NCBI RefSeq assembly: GCF_965208895.1
Contig: NZ_OZ242363.1
Span: 3,100,001 to 3,164,000, forward strand
Direction of reading: 5' to 3'
DNA: 64,000 nt
Origin: Poriferisodalis sp965208895
GTDB taxonomy: Bacteria; Actinomycetota; Acidimicrobiia; Acidimicrobiales; Poriferisodalaceae
The notes beneath the pieces are model-generated. The model did not search any database and was not told where the DNA came from. It saw only the letters and a program-made list of their open reading frames with translations. Positions 8,048 through 17,365 of this stretch are shown piece after piece. Both the position numbers and the translations under genes were made by a program. How positions within the stretch are numbered: the first letter of the stretch is position 1; each line of letters begins with the position of its first letter.

Positions 8048-8796
8048 CCCGGCGGCGACGCCGCGCCACGGGGCCGCAACGCCGAGGCCGACTTCCGGGG
8101 CTCCAAGCGCCGCAACGACACCCACGCCTCGACGACCGATCCCGAGGCGCTCTTGTACCGCAAGTCCAAGGGCACCGCGGCGGTGCTGTGCTTCATGGGG
8201 CACCTGATGATCGAGAACCGCAACGGGCTCATCGTCGACGCCGAGCTCACACGAGCCGACGGCCGCGCCGAACGCGGCACCGCCGCCGCGATGCTGCGGC
8301 GAGCCCCCAAACGCAAGCGGCGGCGCACCGTCGCCGGGGACAAGAACTACGACACCGCCGGGTTCGTCAAAGACGCCCGCAAAGCCGGGTTCACGCCCCA
8401 CGTCGCCCAGAACGACACCAACAGACGATCAGCGATCGACCGGCGGGTCACCCGCCACGGCGGCTACGCCGTGTCCCAGCGGATCCGAAAACGCGTCGAG
8501 GAACCCTTCGGATGGCTCAAGACCGTCGCCGGAGGACGAAAACTCAGACACAAAGGCCGACACCGCAACCGGGCCTGGTACCTGCTCAGCGCCGCCACCT
8601 ACAACCTCGTGCGCATAGCCCGACTCGACGCCGAAACCGCATAAACCAGCACCCCCGCCCGCACCGCGACAGCCCGCGGCACCCACCCCAGCACCCGAAC
8701 CGCCGTCACTCACCGCACCGACACAGCCCCAACGGCCCCCCAAACCCGCCGACACACCAAATTTCAGCACCCTGCTAACCCCTTGGAACCAACCAT

Positions 8797-8800
8797 CTAG
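8797..8800. repeat. CTAG target-site duplication, right copy
   Basis: Matches 5029-5032 on the left of the IS982-type element. Keeping just one copy restores the hsdS frame exactly, while keeping none shifts it, which shows that CTAG is a target duplication and not part of the inverted repeats. Confidence 0.8.
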
Positions 8801-9316
8801 GCGTGAGGGCGTCGGAGCCTTCATCTACGTCGACATCTCGAGCATCGATCAAGGCGCCAAGACGGTCTCTTTGCCATCTTCGGTCGATGCAACCGAAGCA
8901 CCGAGCCGGGCACGGCAGCTAATCGCTGCTGGCGATGTCTTGGTGTCCACGGTCCGCCCCAATCTCAACGCTGTCGCATACGTGAGTCCGGAGTTGGGTG
9001 GAGCCACAGCCTCCACGGGCTACTGCGTCCTACGTCCCCGCCCAGGCCACCTCGACGGGCGGTACTTGTTCCACTGGGTTCGGGCTGTCCCGTTCATTGC
9101 GCATCTCGTTCAGCGCGCGACGGGTGCGAGCTATCCGGCCGTGTCCGACAAGATCGTCAAGGCGGCCCCAATCCCATTGCCGTCGATGGAGGAGCAGCGG
9201 CGGATCGCGGCGGTGCTCGATGCGGCCGAGGCGCTCCGGGATCGTCATTTGTCAGCAGCTCGGCATTCCGGGGATCTGCTCGCGTCGTTGCAGCAGCGGG
9301 CGTTTCGGGGGGAGTT

Positions 9317-12300
9317 GTGAGCGAGTCGCAGTTCTCGTTCCTCGAGGCCGAGTTTCGACCCGAGTTCGAGTCGGCGTGGCGGGCCGAGGGTCACACGCTG
9401 TCGGATCCTGGAGCCGCGGTCATATATGCGCGCAAGTGTCTGGAAACAGCCGTCAAGTGGATGTACCAGCATGATCGTACTTTTCCACAGGCTTATGTGG
9501 ACAACCTCAACGCACTGTTGACAGAGTCGGCATTCAAGGCATTGGGAGGCGGTCGGATCTTCGACGTGGCACGGAAAATCCAGAGGGCGGGGAACCGGGC
9601 CGTCCACCAGTCGAAGGCCCCATCCAAGCTGGAAGCGGTCGAGATCGTCTCGGCGCTGTTCCAGTTCTGCCTCTGGTTCGCATTCACCTACGGCCGCACA
9701 TCGAAGCCCGATCTTTCGCTGCGATTCAACCCACACCGGTTGCTTGACGCGGGCGAAGCGGAGCGGGCATCGCTGCGGGAGCGCCAGGAGCTTGAAGAAC
9801 GTCTCGAAGAAGAGTCCGTGCAGCGCACACTCGCGCTCCAGCGGTCGGAGGAGCTGTCTCGTACCGCCGAGGAGTTGAGCGCCGATCTGGCGAAGCTGCG
9901 CGCAGAGGTCGCCGCGGCGAAGAAGAAGGCGGCCGAGAAGGTCCCGCCGGAGGCCTTCGACTGGTCTGAGGCCCAGACCCGCAAGTTCAAGATCGACGCC
10001 CTGCTGGCCGAAGCCGGCTGGACCGATCTCGTCGAGGGCCGAGACACCGAATATGAGGTGCACGGGATGCCCTCCGACTCGGGCATCGGCTACGCGGACT
10101 ATGTGCTGTGGGGCGCCGACGGACTGCCCCTCGCCGTGGTGGAAGCCAAGAAGGCGCTCGTCGATCCGAAAGTTGGCGAGCAGCAGGCCAAGCTCTACGC
10201 CGACTGCCTGGAAGACGAGACCGGCCAGCGACCGCTCATCTACTGCAGCAATGGCTACGAGCACTGGCTGTGGGACGACACCCAGCATCCGTCCCGGCCA
10301 GTGCAAGGGTTCTGCACCCGCGACGAGCTGGCGTTGCTCATCCAGCGACGCACGGCTCGCAAGTCGCTGGCATCACTGGAGGTCGACGAGCAGATCGTCG
10401 ACCGCCATTACCAGCGGCGAGCGATCAGCGCCATCGCCGAGCACTTCGAGCAAAGCAAGCAGCGCAAGGCACTGCTGGTGATGGCCACCGGTGCGGGCAA
10501 GACCCGCACGGTGATCGCCCTGGCGGGCCTGCTGATGCGGGCCGGGTGGGTGAAGCGAGTGCTTTTCCTGGCTGATCGCACGGCGCTCGTGAACCAAGCA
10601 GTGAACGCGTTCAAGACGCATCTGCCTGACTCGGCGGCGGTGAACCTGGTGACTGAGGGCAACGTGGACGGCCGGGTGTACGTGTCGACGTATCAGACGA
10701 TGGTCGGCAAGATCGACGAGTACCGGGCCGACGGGACTCGCCGGTTCGGGGTGGGGCACTTCGACCTAGTGGTGATCGACGAAGCGCACCGCTCGGTATA
10801 TGGCAAGTACCGGGGCATCTTCGAGTACTTCGACTCGCTCCTGATGGGCCTGACCGCCACCCCCAAGGACGAGGTCGACAAGAACACCTACGACCTGTTC
10901 GACCTGGAGACCGGGGTGCCCACCGACGCCTACTCGCTGGACGACGCCATCAACGACGGGTTCTTGGTGCCGCCCCGGAGCGTGTCGGTCAAGTTCAAGT
11001 TCGTGCGCGATGGCATCCGCTACGACGACCTGAGCGAAGACGAGAAGGACGACTGGGACGAGCTGGACTGGGGCACCGACGACGAGGGCAGCCCGCTGGC
11101 GCCGCCCGAGGCGATCGACCCCGCCGAGCTCAACAAGTGGCTCTTCAACAAGAACACCGTCGACCGAGTGCTCGAGTATCTGATGACCGAGGGCGTCAAG
11201 GTGGCCGGCGGCGACCGGCTGGGCAAGACGATCATCTTCGCCAAGAACCAGAAACACGCCGAGTTCATAAAGCAGCGCTTCGACGCCAACTACCCGTCGC
11301 TGGATGCCGGGAACTTCGCACGGGTCATCACCCATCAGGTGACCTACGGCCAGAGCCTGATCGACGACTTCTCCAACAAGGCGAAAGCGCCGCACATCGC
11401 GATCAGCGTGGACATGCTGGACACCGGCATCGACGTGCCCGAAGTCGTCAACCTGGTGTTCTTCAAGCTGGTGCGGTCGAAGACCAAGTTCTGGCAGATG
11501 CTCGGGCGGGGGACTCGGCTGTGCGGGGACCTGTTCGGGCCGGGGGAAGACAAGACGCACTTCAACGTGTTCGACTTCTGCGCGAACCTGGAGTACTTCA
11601 GCCATCCGCTGGCGTCGGCAGAGAAATCGAGCGGCAAGTCGCTCAGCGAGATCCTGTTCAGCGCCCGGTTGGAGCTGTTGGCCACGCTCGATGCAGTGGC
11701 GGCGCTCGGCGACGAGCGGGCTGAGATCGCAGCCACGCTGCACGAGACCGTGGCGTCGATGAACCCCGACAACTTCTTGGTGCGGCCTCACTTGGAGCTG
11801 GTGGAGCGGTTCAGCTCGCTCGAAGCGTGGGAAACAGTCTCGCTGGCGGACCTCGCTGAGCTCAATGAGCGAGTGGCCAAGCTGCCCGACCAGCTCAAGG
11901 CCGACAGCGAGGACGCCAAGCGCTTCGACGTGGTGATGCTGAATGCGCAGTTGGGCCTGCTGCGGCGCGAGCCGTTCGAACCGCAGCGCAAGCGGATCAT
12001 CCGTGTTGCGTCCGCGCTGGCGGACCTGGGCACCACGATTCCGGTGGTGGCACAGCAGCAAGAGCTGATCGCCGACATTCAGACCGACGAATGGTGGGCC
12101 GACGTCACCTACCCGATGCTGGAAGACGCCCGCAAGCGGCTCCGCAACCTTGTCCAGCTCATCGTGCACACCAACAAGAACGTGCTCTACAGCGACTTCG
12201 CCGACGAGTTCGGCGGCGTCAGCGTGATCAAGCTGCATGGGACCGGCGAGCCCGCCGGCGATGGTGATGCCGGGGACGATGACGACGCTGGTGGCGGTGG

Positions 12301-12784
12301 TGGTGGTGGTGACGAGTTCGCCCAGTTCCGCAAGAAGACCCAGCACTTCCTGAAGGAGAACCTGGCCACCGATGTTGTGGCCAAGGTCCGCAGCGGCGAG
12401 ACGTTGACGCTGGTCGACATGCACGCCCTGCAGCGCGTGCTCGTGGCAGCCGGCATCGGCGACGACGACACCTTCGCCGAGGCATCAAAGCGAGCCGGCA
12501 GCTTCGGTCTGTTCATCCGCTCGCTGATAGGACTCGACCGGGCCGCAGCCAAACGCGCCTTCGCCACGTTCCTCGACGACAAGCGCTACAGCGTCAACCA
12601 GATCCGCTTCGTCGACATGGTCATCGACTACCTCACCGAGCACGGCACCGTCGAAGAGCGCCGCGTCTACGAATCACCCTTCATCAGCGTGGCACCCGAA
12701 GGACCCGACGCCATCTTCGAATCCGACGACGTCGACGAATTCTTCGAAATCGTCAAGCACCTCCGCAACACCGCCGCCATCTGA
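9317..12784 (+). CDS. hsdR: type I restriction enzyme R subunit (helicase-nuclease)
   Basis: A 1155-aa motor and nuclease subunit. Residues 1-130 resemble the DUF4145 region (AVIYARKCLETAVKWMY). A coiled, Glu/Arg-rich stretch covers 145-215. An HSDR_N-like nuclease region covers about 220-340, with YADYVLWGADGLPLAVVEAKK supplying the D-ExK residues. The SF2 helicase has Walker A GAGKT at 392-396 and DEAH at 488-491. An EcoEI-type C-terminal region follows a Gly/Asp linker near 975-1000. Start GTG 9317 overlaps the hsdS stop (GTGA). The frame is intact, but restriction also needs HsdS, which is split here. Confidence 0.93.
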   Translation: MSESQFSFLEAEFRPEFESAWRAEGHTLSDPGAAVIYARKCLETAVKWMYQHDRTFPQAYVDNLNALLTESAFKALGGGRIFDVARKIQRAGNRAVHQSKAPSKLEAVEIVSALFQFCLWFAFTYGRTSKPDLSLRFNPHRLLDAGEAERASLRERQELEERLEEESVQRTLALQRSEELSRTAEELSADLAKLRAEVAAAKKKAAEKVPPEAFDWSEAQTRKFKIDALLAEAGWTDLVEGRDTEYEVHGMPSDSGIGYADYVLWGADGLPLAVVEAKKALVDPKVGEQQAKLYADCLEDETGQRPLIYCSNGYEHWLWDDTQHPSRPVQGFCTRDELALLIQRRTARKSLASLEVDEQIVDRHYQRRAISAIAEHFEQSKQRKALLVMATGAGKTRTVIALAGLLMRAGWVKRVLFLADRTALVNQAVNAFKTHLPDSAAVNLVTEGNVDGRVYVSTYQTMVGKIDEYRADGTRRFGVGHFDLVVIDEAHRSVYGKYRGIFEYFDSLLMGLTATPKDEVDKNTYDLFDLETGVPTDAYSLDDAINDGFLVPPRSVSVKFKFVRDGIRYDDLSEDEKDDWDELDWGTDDEGSPLAPPEAIDPAELNKWLFNKNTVDRVLEYLMTEGVKVAGGDRLGKTIIFAKNQKHAEFIKQRFDANYPSLDAGNFARVITHQVTYGQSLIDDFSNKAKAPHIAISVDMLDTGIDVPEVVNLVFFKLVRSKTKFWQMLGRGTRLCGDLFGPGEDKTHFNVFDFCANLEYFSHPLASAEKSSGKSLSEILFSARLELLATLDAVAALGDERAEIAATLHETVASMNPDNFLVRPHLELVERFSSLEAWETVSLADLAELNERVAKLPDQLKADSEDAKRFDVVMLNAQLGLLRREPFEPQRKRIIRVASALADLGTTIPVVAQQQELIADIQTDEWWADVTYPMLEDARKRLRNLVQLIVHTNKNVLYSDFADEFGGVSVIKLHGTGEPAGDGDAGDDDDAGGGGGGGDEFAQFRKKTQHFLKENLATDVVAKVRSGETLTLVDMHALQRVLVAAGIGDDDTFAEASKRAGSFGLFIRSLIGLDRAAAKRAFATFLDDKRYSVNQIRFVDMVIDYLTEHGTVEERRVYESPFISVAPEGPDAIFESDDVDEFFEIVKHLRNTAAI

Positions 12785-12944
12785 CCAGCCGGCCCGGCCC
12801 CGTCGACGCGTCGCGGAGCGCGACTGCGGACGCCAATGTGTGCCGCTCGGCAGCTTCGCCGCTGCAAAACCGAATGGCGCCGCTCCGGCCTGTGCGCTAG
12901 GAAGCGGCGGTTGGGATCTCAGAATCTGTTGGCCGGAGGTCGGG

Positions 12945-13040
12945 TGGTGTCATATAGTGAGGCCGTACTTCTACACCGGCGCCTAGGCCCTCGGCCGAAC
13001 GCCACGTCCTACGGCCGCCTTCGGGCGGCCGTAGTTGCGT
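12945..13040 (+). ncRNA. structured leader upstream of the DUF3800 gene
   Basis: A perfect 10-bp stem with a TTCG tetraloop lies at 13010-13033 (TACGGCCGCC, TTCG, GGCGGCCGTA), just 15 nt before the DUF3800 start. There is no T-run after it and no gene between it and the start, so it looks more like a 5' structured element than a terminator. Candidate RNA motifs associated with DUF3800 genes have been described from comparative genomics. I cannot test membership here. The rest of 12785-13048 shows no gene. Confidence 0.45.
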
Positions 13041-13048
13041 CCTGAGCC

Positions 13049-13909
13049 GTGTACATCTGTTACATCGACGAGTCCGGCGGATTCGAAGCCCCGAACTCCG
13101 GTCCTCGCACGCCGCTGATGGTCTTCGCGGGATTGATTGTGAGGGCATCGGCGATCAACGACGTCACAGTGGACTTTCTTTCGCTTAAGCGCAGGTTCTA
13201 CCCAGGCCAGGCGGCACGGCATCTCGACTACGTGCTGGCAGAGGTCAAGGGGTCGGAGCTGCGGCGAGCCGTACGCAGTGGGAGTCAGCGAGAGCGTCGG
13301 CACGCACTCGGCGTCCTCGATGGCGTTGTGCGCCTCATCGAGCGGCATGAGATTCGACTGCTGGGGCGGGTCTGGGTGAAGGAGCCAACCAAGGCGTTGA
13401 AGCCTGATGCCACCTACACATTTGCTGTCCAGGACATCGCTCGGCACTTCGACGAATTCCTGGGACAGCAGAACAGCCTCGGCCTCGTCATGTGTGACGG
13501 GCGGGACCACCGCCAGGATGTGCGTGTTGCGCACTCGGTGTTCACGCAAAAGCACAAGTCGGAGGGCGATGCGCTGCCGCGAATCATCGAGACCCCGGTG
13601 TTCGGCAAGAGCGACAACCATGTCGGATTGCAGTTGGCGGATTTGGTGGCGTCGGCGCTGCTGTTCCCGATAGCGGCCCGCGTCTACTGCGCAGACGCCG
13701 GAAGCGGGCTGCACACTGCGCCCGAGTTCGACGCGATTCGGTCCCGGTATGCACGTCGGCTTCGAGCACGTCGGCATACATACCGCGATGCAACCGGGCG
13801 AATGCGTGGCGGCATAGTGGTCAGCGACCCTTCTGGCCGCCGGTCGTCCTGGCACCTGCTCCAAGCTGCCGACAGTGAGCTCCAAGGGAGTGGCCAGCAA
13901 GACACTTGA
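13049..13909 (+). CDS. DUF3800 domain protein
   Basis: A 286-aa protein with the family signature YIDESGG at residues 5-11, conserved acidic residues in LVMCDGRD (about 148-155) and a C-terminal KSDNHVGLQLADLVASAL segment (about 189-206) that contains the family's QLADLVA motif. The fold and motif layout resemble RNase H-like nucleases, but the biochemical role is not established. DUF3800 genes are often found in defence and mobile regions, as here. The GTG start is just after the leader hairpin. Confidence 0.85.
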   Translation: MYICYIDESGGFEAPNSGPRTPLMVFAGLIVRASAINDVTVDFLSLKRRFYPGQAARHLDYVLAEVKGSELRRAVRSGSQRERRHALGVLDGVVRLIERHEIRLLGRVWVKEPTKALKPDATYTFAVQDIARHFDEFLGQQNSLGLVMCDGRDHRQDVRVAHSVFTQKHKSEGDALPRIIETPVFGKSDNHVGLQLADLVASALLFPIAARVYCADAGSGLHTAPEFDAIRSRYARRLRARRHTYRDATGRMRGGIVVSDPSGRRSSWHLLQAADSELQGSGQQDT

Positions 13910-14025
13910 CGCGGCTCGCGGGCGTGTTCGGCGTGGATCCATGTTCTTGGATTCAGCCGTTGTTGGGTACCGAATCGCAGTCAACATCGCGTTCATCTCA
14001 CAGTCTCAATGCACGCCGAGACATC

Positions 14026-15876
14026 TCATCCGGGCGTAAGTCCGATCCGTGCCGGGTTCCAGACGATCTCAGCAAGCTCGCGGTAGAGATCTTGGCGGGC
14101 GTCGATGTCGTCCTTCGTGAACGTCTCCGGGTACGACTCGAACGCGAGGCTGTAGGTCGCAAGAAGGGCGTCGAAGCTGGGGTTGTGTTGGTAGGCCCGC
14201 CGGTGCAGCGACCTCGCCAAGGAGTTCTGGCCGGAGTAGTGGTGGACCTTCTGGTCATAGGGCATCGCGCCGTAGCTGGCGTTGAAGTCCTTCGGGAGCA
14301 GCAAGAGGCCGCCGAACTTGTTTCGGTGATCCTCGAATTCGTGGACGGTCGGGAACTCATCTGCGTGCCGCTCGAACTTGTTGGCCCAGATGTGCTCAAC
14401 CTCGTACGGATGCGTGCGCGATCGGTCGAGGTAGTCAGCCAGCGACGTTCCGATGCCGAGTTCGGAATCGAGCCAGGCGGTGATGCGAGCGAGGAGGTAG
14501 TGGATGTGACTCCGGTTCCGCTGCGTGAGGCTGAACCAACGGATCCCGTCGAGACGCTCTTGCTCTGTCTCGAGCCAGCGACCGAGCACGCCTCGGACCG
14601 TGTCGGCAGGCCGGTCGCGGATGTCCTCGATGAGATTGAACATTGCGTAGACAACCGTTGAGTACCCGAAGTTGCGGTAGTTCACCATTCTTCGTGCGAT
14701 GAAGATCTCGAGAGCGCCGGCGATGAGCGCAGCCTTCGTCGTGAACGTTTCGTCGTCGTCTTCAAGGGTGACCGCGGCGAGGATGACGGGGAGCTGCAGC
14801 GTGAAGCCGATCCTCGCATTGCAGAAGACGGCTTCGAGCCTTGGGCGCAGCTCGTGAGATGCGTGAAGCAGCTCCAGGTAGCGGCTGCTGAGCCCCAAGA
14901 ACTCGCGCTCGACGAATCGTCGATAGTCCCTTTCGCGGTCCAGCCCGATTGCAGTCTGATTGTCCCGCACCCACTTGTGGAACGCCGTGCCGATGATGTC
15001 GAAGTCGCGAGGTGCAGCGTTGGCTCTGCGTTCGCGTTGCGTCACAGCGTGCTTGCCGCGGAGCCAGGCCTTGACGAATTCCGCGTCGGCGTTCTTCTCG
15101 GTATCGATCAGCTCGGTGACTCGCTGGCGCCAACGGCCGTTGAGGTCTCGAATCACGATCTCGTCGCCGACTCGAGCAAGCAGGAAGCTCTTGAGCATGT
15201 CGGTGCTGCTCAGCCGCAGGCCGCGGTCGTTCATGGTCTCGAATATCTCGAGCGCCATGTCCTGGTCGGGCGCACCGATGTCGACGAGGATCACGCGGTG
15301 CTGGAGCCAGTCGGAGCAGTACGGGAGCGTGTCACCTTGGAGGTCACTCGAGAACCGGTCAACGATCGTCTGGTAGCGGGCCCAGAGGTTGCGGACCGAC
15401 TCGGGATCGCTGCCGGCGTCGTACTCCTCGCCGTCGAGGATGGCCTGCAAGCACTCTTCGCGCTCGTCGACGTCGAGATTGAACGTCTTCTTGCCGAACG
15501 CCGTAGAGAAGATGAGCGAGTTGAGGGCTTGTGCGTCGCCGGGATGTGTCGCGGCGAGTCCGTGACGGACGTAGATCAGCAGGAGACTGAGGGTTGTGAT
15601 TCGTTGCTGGCCGTCAACGAGGTAGCGCACACCGTCGCGTTGCGCAGTCACGATCGGCCCTAGGAAGTACGGCCGGTAAGAAGCCACGTCGTGCCGCTCG
15701 TGGGTGTCGCGGTACTCATCGAAGAACCGGCCGGTGAGGTCGTCGATGAGTTCACCGACCTGAGCCTCTTCCCAGCTGTACTCACGCTGGTAGAAGTCGA
15801 GGCCGTAGCGGCTCTCCGACAGGAGCTACCGAACGGATCGGGAAGTTCCGGTGATCTGCTGAACATCGACGGCCAC
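14026..15876 (-). pseudogene. DUF262 (GmrSD-type) nuclease gene with in-frame amber codon
   Basis: From GTG 15876 (GGAAGG 9 nt upstream) the frame reads VAVDVQQITGTSRSVR, meets TAG at 15828-15826, then continues in the same frame LLSESRYGLDFYQREYSWEE. The long part contains YLVDGQQRITTLSLLL (DUF262 catalytic-type motif), EIFETMNDRGLRLSSTDMLK and a C-terminal DUF1524 HNH-like segment HPYEVEHIWANKFERH near the end. GmrSD-like proteins are type IV restriction enzymes that attack modified DNA. Internal initiation at 15687 would lose the YQREYSW region. So it is either a one-base nonsense mutant or a sequence error; the rest is intact. Confidence 0.82.
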
Positions 15877-16052
15877 TAGTCGGTCCTTCCTTTCGGCTCC
15901 GCCGATGCCGTTCGCGTCGAGCGCCGGTCTGTCCGGCGTTCGGTGAACGCAGCGGTCCGGCAGGAGTCTGCTCTCGCGATTGCTGTGATACCACTCGAAA
16001 CCCGACTGAAGACGCGTTCTAGCCCGGTCGCGGTCGTTACGATTCGGCGCTC

Positions 16053-16829
16053 GTGGAGCAGACACCGCAGGAGTCGCCGCGAAGTCCTGCTGGGTCTGTG
16101 GCTGATTGCCCACGCTGTGGCGCTGACATGGTCCTGCGAACCGCTCGTAGGGGAGCGAACCAGGGCAACCAGTTTTGGGGATGCTCGACGTTTCCGAAGT
16201 GTCGGAGCGTGGTCGCTTTCGAGCCTTCCGAAGACTCCGTCAGCGACTCGGGGGTTCCGCCAGCTCCCGTATTGGGAAGCAGCGATGCCCCGCAGGCCGC
16301 CGAGCCTGCCGTCGACGCTGAATCACTGGCGCCGAAGGCGACTCCCGACGGCAAGGGACGACGTCGTTTGCGCGACAGGCTCGCCGGGGCAGCTGTCGGC
16401 GCGGTCAAGACATACGACAAGGTGCGGCGATCGATGTTGGAGGCCGAGGAGCCGGACGCGTCGGGCCGCTGGAGCCCTGAACATCGCCGCAAGGTGCTGC
16501 GCTACGTCTACGAACGAGACGGCGGTCGATGTGGTGTGTGCGGCGCCGAGACACGAATTCAAGCCGCCCATGTGGAGCGCATCGTCCCCAAGATCTTCGC
16601 CTACTTCGACATCAGCAAAGCCGGCAAGGCGGTGCAGGGCACTCGGTACAAGAGCCTGCTGCACAAGCTGGACAACCTCCAGGCGTCCCACACCTACTGC
16701 AACAAGAACAAGGGCAACACGGCAGACGTGACCCGCTGGCGGCATCCAACGATGCCCCCGCTCGCAGTGGCGTTAGCCGAGGACGGTTCGGAGTTTCGAG
16801 TGCCGTCGGAGCCTGTCGAGGGCCACTAG
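16053..16829 (+). CDS. zinc-ribbon plus HNH endonuclease
   Basis: A 258-aa protein from a GTG start. Residues 19-50 form a topoisomerase-type four-cysteine ribbon (C19, C22, C44, C50; FWGCSTFPKC). A variable linker is followed by an HNH nuclease: CGVC at 160-163, AAH at 171-173, DNLQASHTYCNKNKGN at 207-222. The ribbon would bind DNA and the HNH domain cleave it. It sits among defence genes. No partner gene is adjacent on the same strand. The target and any regulation are unknown. Confidence 0.85.
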   Translation: MEQTPQESPRSPAGSVADCPRCGADMVLRTARRGANQGNQFWGCSTFPKCRSVVAFEPSEDSVSDSGVPPAPVLGSSDAPQAAEPAVDAESLAPKATPDGKGRRRLRDRLAGAAVGAVKTYDKVRRSMLEAEEPDASGRWSPEHRRKVLRYVYERDGGRCGVCGAETRIQAAHVERIVPKIFAYFDISKAGKAVQGTRYKSLLHKLDNLQASHTYCNKNKGNTADVTRWRHPTMPPLAVALAEDGSEFRVPSEPVEGH

Positions 16830-16859
16830 CCGTCGGTTCGCGTGAGGTTGTGTGCGCGT

Positions 16860-16985
16860 GATGCGCAGACCCTGGCCAAGAGGCTCAATGCGATGGGTTC
16901 GCCGAAGTACCGGAACGACGGCGACCTGCGCACGAGCGGGCCGGGCTTCAGGCTCACCTTGCATCCCGCGTCGCTCGATGTGCCT
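16860..16985 (+). pseudogene. DUF5131 gene fragment (left part of a second copy)
   Basis: About 126 bp closely matching 19851-19976 of the intact DUF5131 gene: encodes AQTLAKRLNAMGSPKYRN and TSGPGFRLTLHPASLDVP. Similarity stops abruptly at 16985. The piece that follows it in the intact gene reappears at 17781-17806, beyond the Xre/RES module. So this is the left arm of a disrupted second copy, not a small gene. Confidence 0.8.
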
Positions 16986-16999
16986 TGTCGCTCGGGGAT

Positions 17000-17364
17000 T
17001 CAAGAGCTGAGATCGCCGGCAACCTCCCACGTCTCCTCCAGTGCTGGATCGAGCAATGTTGAGCCGAGATTCTCAGGGAACACGGCGAAAACGATGTCGA
17101 CATCGGTCGCGGATGGGCTCCGAATGGCCTGAATTCCGTGTTCGTAGGCGGCCTCTCCCAACTGTTGAGTGACTTCCAAATTGTCACTCACGACATCGCT
17201 GAGCGAGATGCCCAGGTAAGAGCGCGTGTTCTCGTCGGCGAGATCGAGGGGCGAGCTCCCTCGCCGCTGCGGGGGTTGTAGCCGGGGGTTTGGTTGCGGA
17301 ACCCAACGACGTGCCCGGGGTGCGTCGGTGCGCGCGCGACGACGACTGGATCCACCCGGGTCAT
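17000..17364 (-). pseudogene. RES-domain toxin, truncated and frameshifted
   Basis: Starts ATG 17364, one base after the Xre stop, and reads MTRVDPVVVARAPTHPGHVV. It then loses frame: the recognisable RES C-terminal half (LDLADENTRSYLGISLSDVV, GEAAYEHGIQAIRSPSATDV, VFPENLGSTLLDP) is in another frame, ending at 17000. The spacing is also shorter than in normal RES toxins, so part of the N-terminal half is missing. RES toxins deplete NAD+ in the family members studied. This copy should be dead, leaving the antitoxin alone. Confidence 0.75.
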
Positions 17365-17365
17365 C

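Larger units (their letters stand above)
6104..8644 (+). pseudogene. IS5-type transposase interrupted by an IS256 element
   Basis: The N-terminal part (6104-6610) starts MRGTVDAQMAMLSTLSAEDL and carries the DUF772-like region SERLFCERLNYDMLFKWFLG and the first catalytic segment HFSVDGTLLEAW. The C-terminal part resumes near 8025 with FKPKDTPPGGDAAP and continues through AGDKNYDTAGFV and the FGWLKTVAGGRKLRHKG region that holds the third acidic residue. Both parts are open, and together they make a normal transposase once the IS256 element and one copy of a 23-bp duplication are removed. It cannot be expressed intact here. Confidence 0.85.
6039..8774 (+). mobile_element. IS5-type insertion sequence (middle element)
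   Basis: Ends are CAGGGTGCTGAAA at 6039 and its reverse complement ending at 8774, a perfect 13-bp inverted repeat followed by weaker similarity. It is flanked by CTAG on the left (6035-6038) and CTAA on the right (8775-8778). IS5-group elements duplicate 4-bp YTAR targets, so this looks like a duplication with one later change. It sits right at the 3' end of the IS982-type transposase gene. Without its own insertion it would be about 1.3 kb. Confidence 0.8.
5033..8796 (+). mobile_element. IS982-type insertion sequence (outermost of three nested)
   Basis: Terminal inverted repeats of about 19 bp with one mismatch: the left end reads ATGGTCGGTTCCAAGGGGT and the right end, in reverse complement, ATGGTTGGTTCCAAGGGGT. 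Both ends are flanked by CTAG (5029-5032 and 8797-8800), and removing the element with one CTAG restores the hsdS frame. Subtracting the inner insertion leaves about 1.02 kb, a normal IS982 size. Family assignment comes from the transposase. Confidence 0.85.
4977..9320 (+). pseudogene. hsdS: hsdS specificity subunit split by nested insertion sequences
   Basis: The 5' part is 4977-5032 and the 3' part 8801-9320. Joining them with one copy of the CTAG target duplication gives a clean 191-codon frame: it starts VRTVEIGSVVDPVKRWNPRR and ends in the typical conserved helix PSMEEQRRIAAVLDAAEALR. That is one target-recognition domain plus a helical spacer, half the length of two-domain HsdS proteins. 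The GTG start overlaps the hsdM stop and the TGA overlaps the hsdR GTG, so the parent operon was hsdM-hsdS-hsdR with translational coupling. As it stands no full-length S protein can be made. Confidence 0.9.

Noticed and set aside
13010..13033. Rho-independent terminator of hsdR
   Set aside because: The hairpin has no T-run and lies 226 bp past the hsdR stop but 15 nt before the DUF3800 start, which fits a leader better.
16842..17132. Small plus-strand gene at the DUF5131 fragment
   Set aside because: Similarity to the intact DUF5131 gene stops at 16985 and the remaining frame is antisense to the RES remnant, so it is a fragment and not a gene.
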